A stretch of 64,000 bases of DNA from Duganella sp. Root336D2 (lineage in GTDB: Bacteria > Pseudomonadota > Gammaproteobacteria > Burkholderiales > Burkholderiaceae_D), in the NCBI RefSeq assembly GCF_001425005.1, contig NZ_LMDB01000001.1, positions 2,393 to 66,392 of the forward strand, read 5' to 3'. Position 1 is the stretch's first letter. Each line of letters starts with the position of its first letter. The position numbers and the translations under genes are program-made. Shown here piece by piece: positions 62,054-64,000 of the stretch. The notes beneath the pieces were generated by a model. The model was not told the origin of the DNA, did not search any database, and was given only the letters and a program-made list of their open reading frames with translations.

Positions 62054-62959
62054 TCATTCCTTAGGGCCGTTCGGAGTTTCCCACACTTCCTTCAGGCCGG
62101 ACACCAATGCGTCAAAAACCGTTTTGCAACGCGCACTTTGGCGTAGATCGGAATGCATGGTTACCCATGTCGTCATCGTCATGTTCATTTCTTTAGCCAG
62201 GACCCGCACCAGCTTTTTATCCCGAGCCGCCAGTCCAACCTGATACCCGCCAATGCCTGCGCCGGCACGAACCAGCGCCATTTGCGCCAGATTGCTGTCG
62301 CAGCGGTACGCGAATCCTTCGCGCTTCCATCCGCCCAATTTGGCACTGGCCGACCGCAGGAATGGCGTCTCCATATCAAATCCGATCAGGCTGTGGGCGG
62401 CCAGGTCGGCCAAGGTTTTCGGCGTGCCGCGGGCCGCCAGATAATCTTCGTGCGCATAGAATCCCAGTGCAACCTCGCCGACGCGCTGCGCCAGTAACAG
62501 ATCCTGCTGCGGCTGCGTCATACGCACGGCGATGTCGACCTCCCGGCCAAGCAAATCCTGGACTGCGTCGTTGAGCACGAGTTCAATCGCCAACTCCGGA
62601 TATTCAGCCCGAAGCGGCGCCAGGATCAACGGCAGGATCTCCACGCCTACAACTTCGCTTGCGGAAATGCGCACGGCGCCGCGAACGGCGTTGTGGCCTC
62701 GGGCGCTGCGTTCAATCGACGCGGCGGCGTGCTGCATTTCTTCGAGCTGATTGCGCAACTGCAATGCAGCTTCTGTCGGCTGCAGCCCCGATTGGGAGCG
62801 CGTAAACAGGGCCAGGCCGAGGCTGGATTCCAGCTCGGATATGTGGCGGCCGACAGTCGGCTGCGTCAATCCCAGGGATCGGGCGGCGCCGGATAGCGAC
62901 TGGGCGTTCAAAACATGCAGGAAGCTTCGGTAAAGATCCCAGGGAATCGAGGTTGTCAT
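62054..62959 (-). CDS. LysR-family transcriptional regulator
   Basis: 301 aa. The N-terminal winged HTH (LYRSFLHVLNAQSLSGAARSLGLTQPTVGRHISELESSLG) is followed by the LysR substrate domain (~90-290). It is divergent from the SDR gene at 63055 with a 95-nt shared promoter region, the usual layout for a LysR controlling its neighbour. The inducer is unknown. Confidence 0.92.
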   Translation of the reverse strand: MTTSIPWDLYRSFLHVLNAQSLSGAARSLGLTQPTVGRHISELESSLGLALFTRSQSGLQPTEAALQLRNQLEEMQHAAASIERSARGHNAVRGAVRISASEVVGVEILPLILAPLRAEYPELAIELVLNDAVQDLLGREVDIAVRMTQPQQDLLLAQRVGEVALGFYAHEDYLAARGTPKTLADLAAHSLIGFDMETPFLRSASAKLGGWKREGFAYRCDSNLAQMALVRAGAGIGGYQVGLAARDKKLVRVLAKEMNMTMTTWVTMHSDLRQSARCKTVFDALVSGLKEVWETPNGPKE

Positions 62960-63054
62960 GCAAATTTGTATAGCCGATGAAAAGCTTTAGGGAATTTTCG
63001 TTTAGTCTGAGTTTGGCCATAATTTGCCTCATAGTCAACTTAACGGAGCAAATC

Positions 63055-64000
63055 ATGGAAGCTAAATCGGTATTGGTTCTCGGCCCTAGCGGTGGTATCG
63101 GCGGCGAAATGCTGCGTCAGCTCGTAGCGCAAGGCTGGCGAGTTCGGGCGCTGAAGCGCGGCCTGGGCACAGCAAGCCGGCTGGCAGATGGCGTCGAATG
63201 GGTCGAAGGCGACGCGTTGATCGCGCACGATGTACGCAGGGCGTCTGAAGGTTGCGCAGTGATCGTCCATGCGGTGAATCCGCCTGGCTATCGCGGCTGG
63301 GGCCAGCAGGTTTTGCCTATGATCGAAAACACGATCGCTGCGGCGGCTGCGCAAGGTGCGACCGTCGTCCTGCCGGGAACCGTCTATAACTACGGTCCCG
63401 ACGCTTTCCCGGTCCTGCATGAGGATTCGCTGCAGCGCCCTCTTACACGTAAAGGCAAGATTCGCGTCGAAATGGAGCAGCGCCTGCGGGAGGCAAGCGA
63501 GCAAGGAATGGTGCGCGTCATCGTTGTCCGTGCGGGTGATTTCTTTGGTCCCGGTGCGCGCAATAACTGGCTTTCGCAAGGCATGATCCGTCCCGGCGAA
63601 GTGCCCGCCGAAGTAAAACTGCCCGGCGCGCCTGGTGTTGGCCATCAATATGCCTACTTGCCGGACGTGGCGGCCACCATGATTGCGCTACTGGATAAGC
63701 GCGATGAACTGCCGGTCTTTGCCAGCTATCACATGGCCGGCTATTGGGACCATGACGGCACCGGATTCGGACAGGCAATCCAGCGCGTGGTCGCCGCCCA
63801 CGGTGCGAAGCTGCCGAAGCTGAAGGCCTTTCCCTGGTGGCTGATTCGTCTCGCCGCACCGTTCAACGAGACCTTGCGGGAAATGATGGAAATGCGCTAC
63901 TTGTGGCTGCGTGCTGTGCGGATGGAAAACCAGAAGCTGCGGCAAGTGCTCGGCACCGAACCGCATACTCCACTGGAAACCGCCCTCACCCGCACGCTTG
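63055..64000 (+). CDS. NAD(P)-binding SDR / NAD-epimerase-type protein (3' end cut by window)
   Basis: The ATG at 63055 opens a frame that continues to the window end (315 full codons). N-terminus: SVLVLGPSGGIGGEMLRQL, a Rossmann loop of the G-x-x-G-x-x-G type. YNYG may be the active Tyr region, and VRAGDFFGPGARNN is as in atypical SDR epimerases. Probably regulated by the divergent LysR. Substrate unknown; the gene may encode a sugar or flavonoid-type reductase. Confidence 0.85.
   Translation, partial: MEAKSVLVLGPSGGIGGEMLRQLVAQGWRVRALKRGLGTASRLADGVEWVEGDALIAHDVRRASEGCAVIVHAVNPPGYRGWGQQVLPMIENTIAAAAAQGATVVLPGTVYNYGPDAFPVLHEDSLQRPLTRKGKIRVEMEQRLREASEQGMVRVIVVRAGDFFGPGARNNWLSQGMIRPGEVPAEVKLPGAPGVGHQYAYLPDVAATMIALLDKRDELPVFASYHMAGYWDHDGTGFGQAIQRVVAAHGAKLPKLKAFPWWLIRLAAPFNETLREMMEMRYLWLRAVRMENQKLRQVLGTEPHTPLETALTRTL

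Overview
The window is about 64 kb of high-GC DNA (only the first ~230 bases and parts of 55.7-57.4 kb look clearly AT-richer) with closely packed genes. Class I PHA synthase, a PEP-CTERM/exopolysaccharide locus with prsR and prsT, two-partner secretion, RodA and a beta-oxidation fusion enzyme together suggest a betaproteobacterium of the Oxalobacteraceae (Massilia / Duganella / Janthinobacterium type). This is inference from gene content; no rRNA gene or other taxonomic marker is present, and I saw no tRNA gene, IS element or CRISPR array.

Layout. 0-7 kb: end of an AT-rich gene, a secreted subtilase, a FadB-like enzyme, a GNAT, a periplasmic solute-binding protein and L-aspartate oxidase. 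7-25 kb: an exopolysaccharide / PEP-CTERM region. It holds the sigma-54 activator PrsR, a GT2-GT4 fusion, a Wzx flippase, a GT4, a chain-length protein / tyrosine autokinase / methyltransferase operon, two PEP-CTERM-type proteins, an N-acyl amino acid synthase next to a flavin oxidase, and the TPR protein PrsT. 25-37.6 kb: an Hpt protein, a DUF900 hydrolase, an M36 metallopeptidase, a hybrid PAS kinase, an M35 peptidase with a convergent homologue of its N-domain, RodA, PhaC and a universal stress protein. 37.7-42.8 kb: a Fur-controlled TonB receptor with a PepSY membrane protein, a PEP-CTERM trypsin-like protease and a stand-alone receiver. 42.9-49.3 kb: a TpsB/TpsA pair. 49.6-64 kb: unusual secreted peptidases, a truncated AAA+ fusion protein, a caspase-like two-gene operon, a CAP lipoprotein, a long FabG, a LysR regulator and a partial SDR gene.

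Two regulatory circuits can be read from the DNA. (1) Three genes for PEP-CTERM or PEP-CTERM-like proteins each have a sigma-54 -24/-12 site preceded by a box GTCGG-N5-TTT(A/T)C. The box lies exactly 30 nt upstream at two of them and 63 nt upstream at the third. The window also encodes PrsR, the sigma-54 activator family associated with PEP-CTERM genes. (2) Three secreted or unusual peptidase genes or operons (49651, 53526, 60254) share an ungapped 72-nt upstream element: TTAGG, a second GGTGC-CA-GCACC-like site 23 nt later, and TAAAGT 37 nt after that. It looks like an activator-dependent promoter shared by an undescribed regulon of metallopeptidases and a caspase-like protein. This is the best candidate for a new system here.

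Other notable points: a 37-aa PBP2-like N-terminal fragment coupled to rodA, a stand-alone homologue of the M35 N-domain next to the protease, and an AAA+ sigma-54 activator domain cut off just after GAFTGA and fused to an unrelated C-terminal protein.
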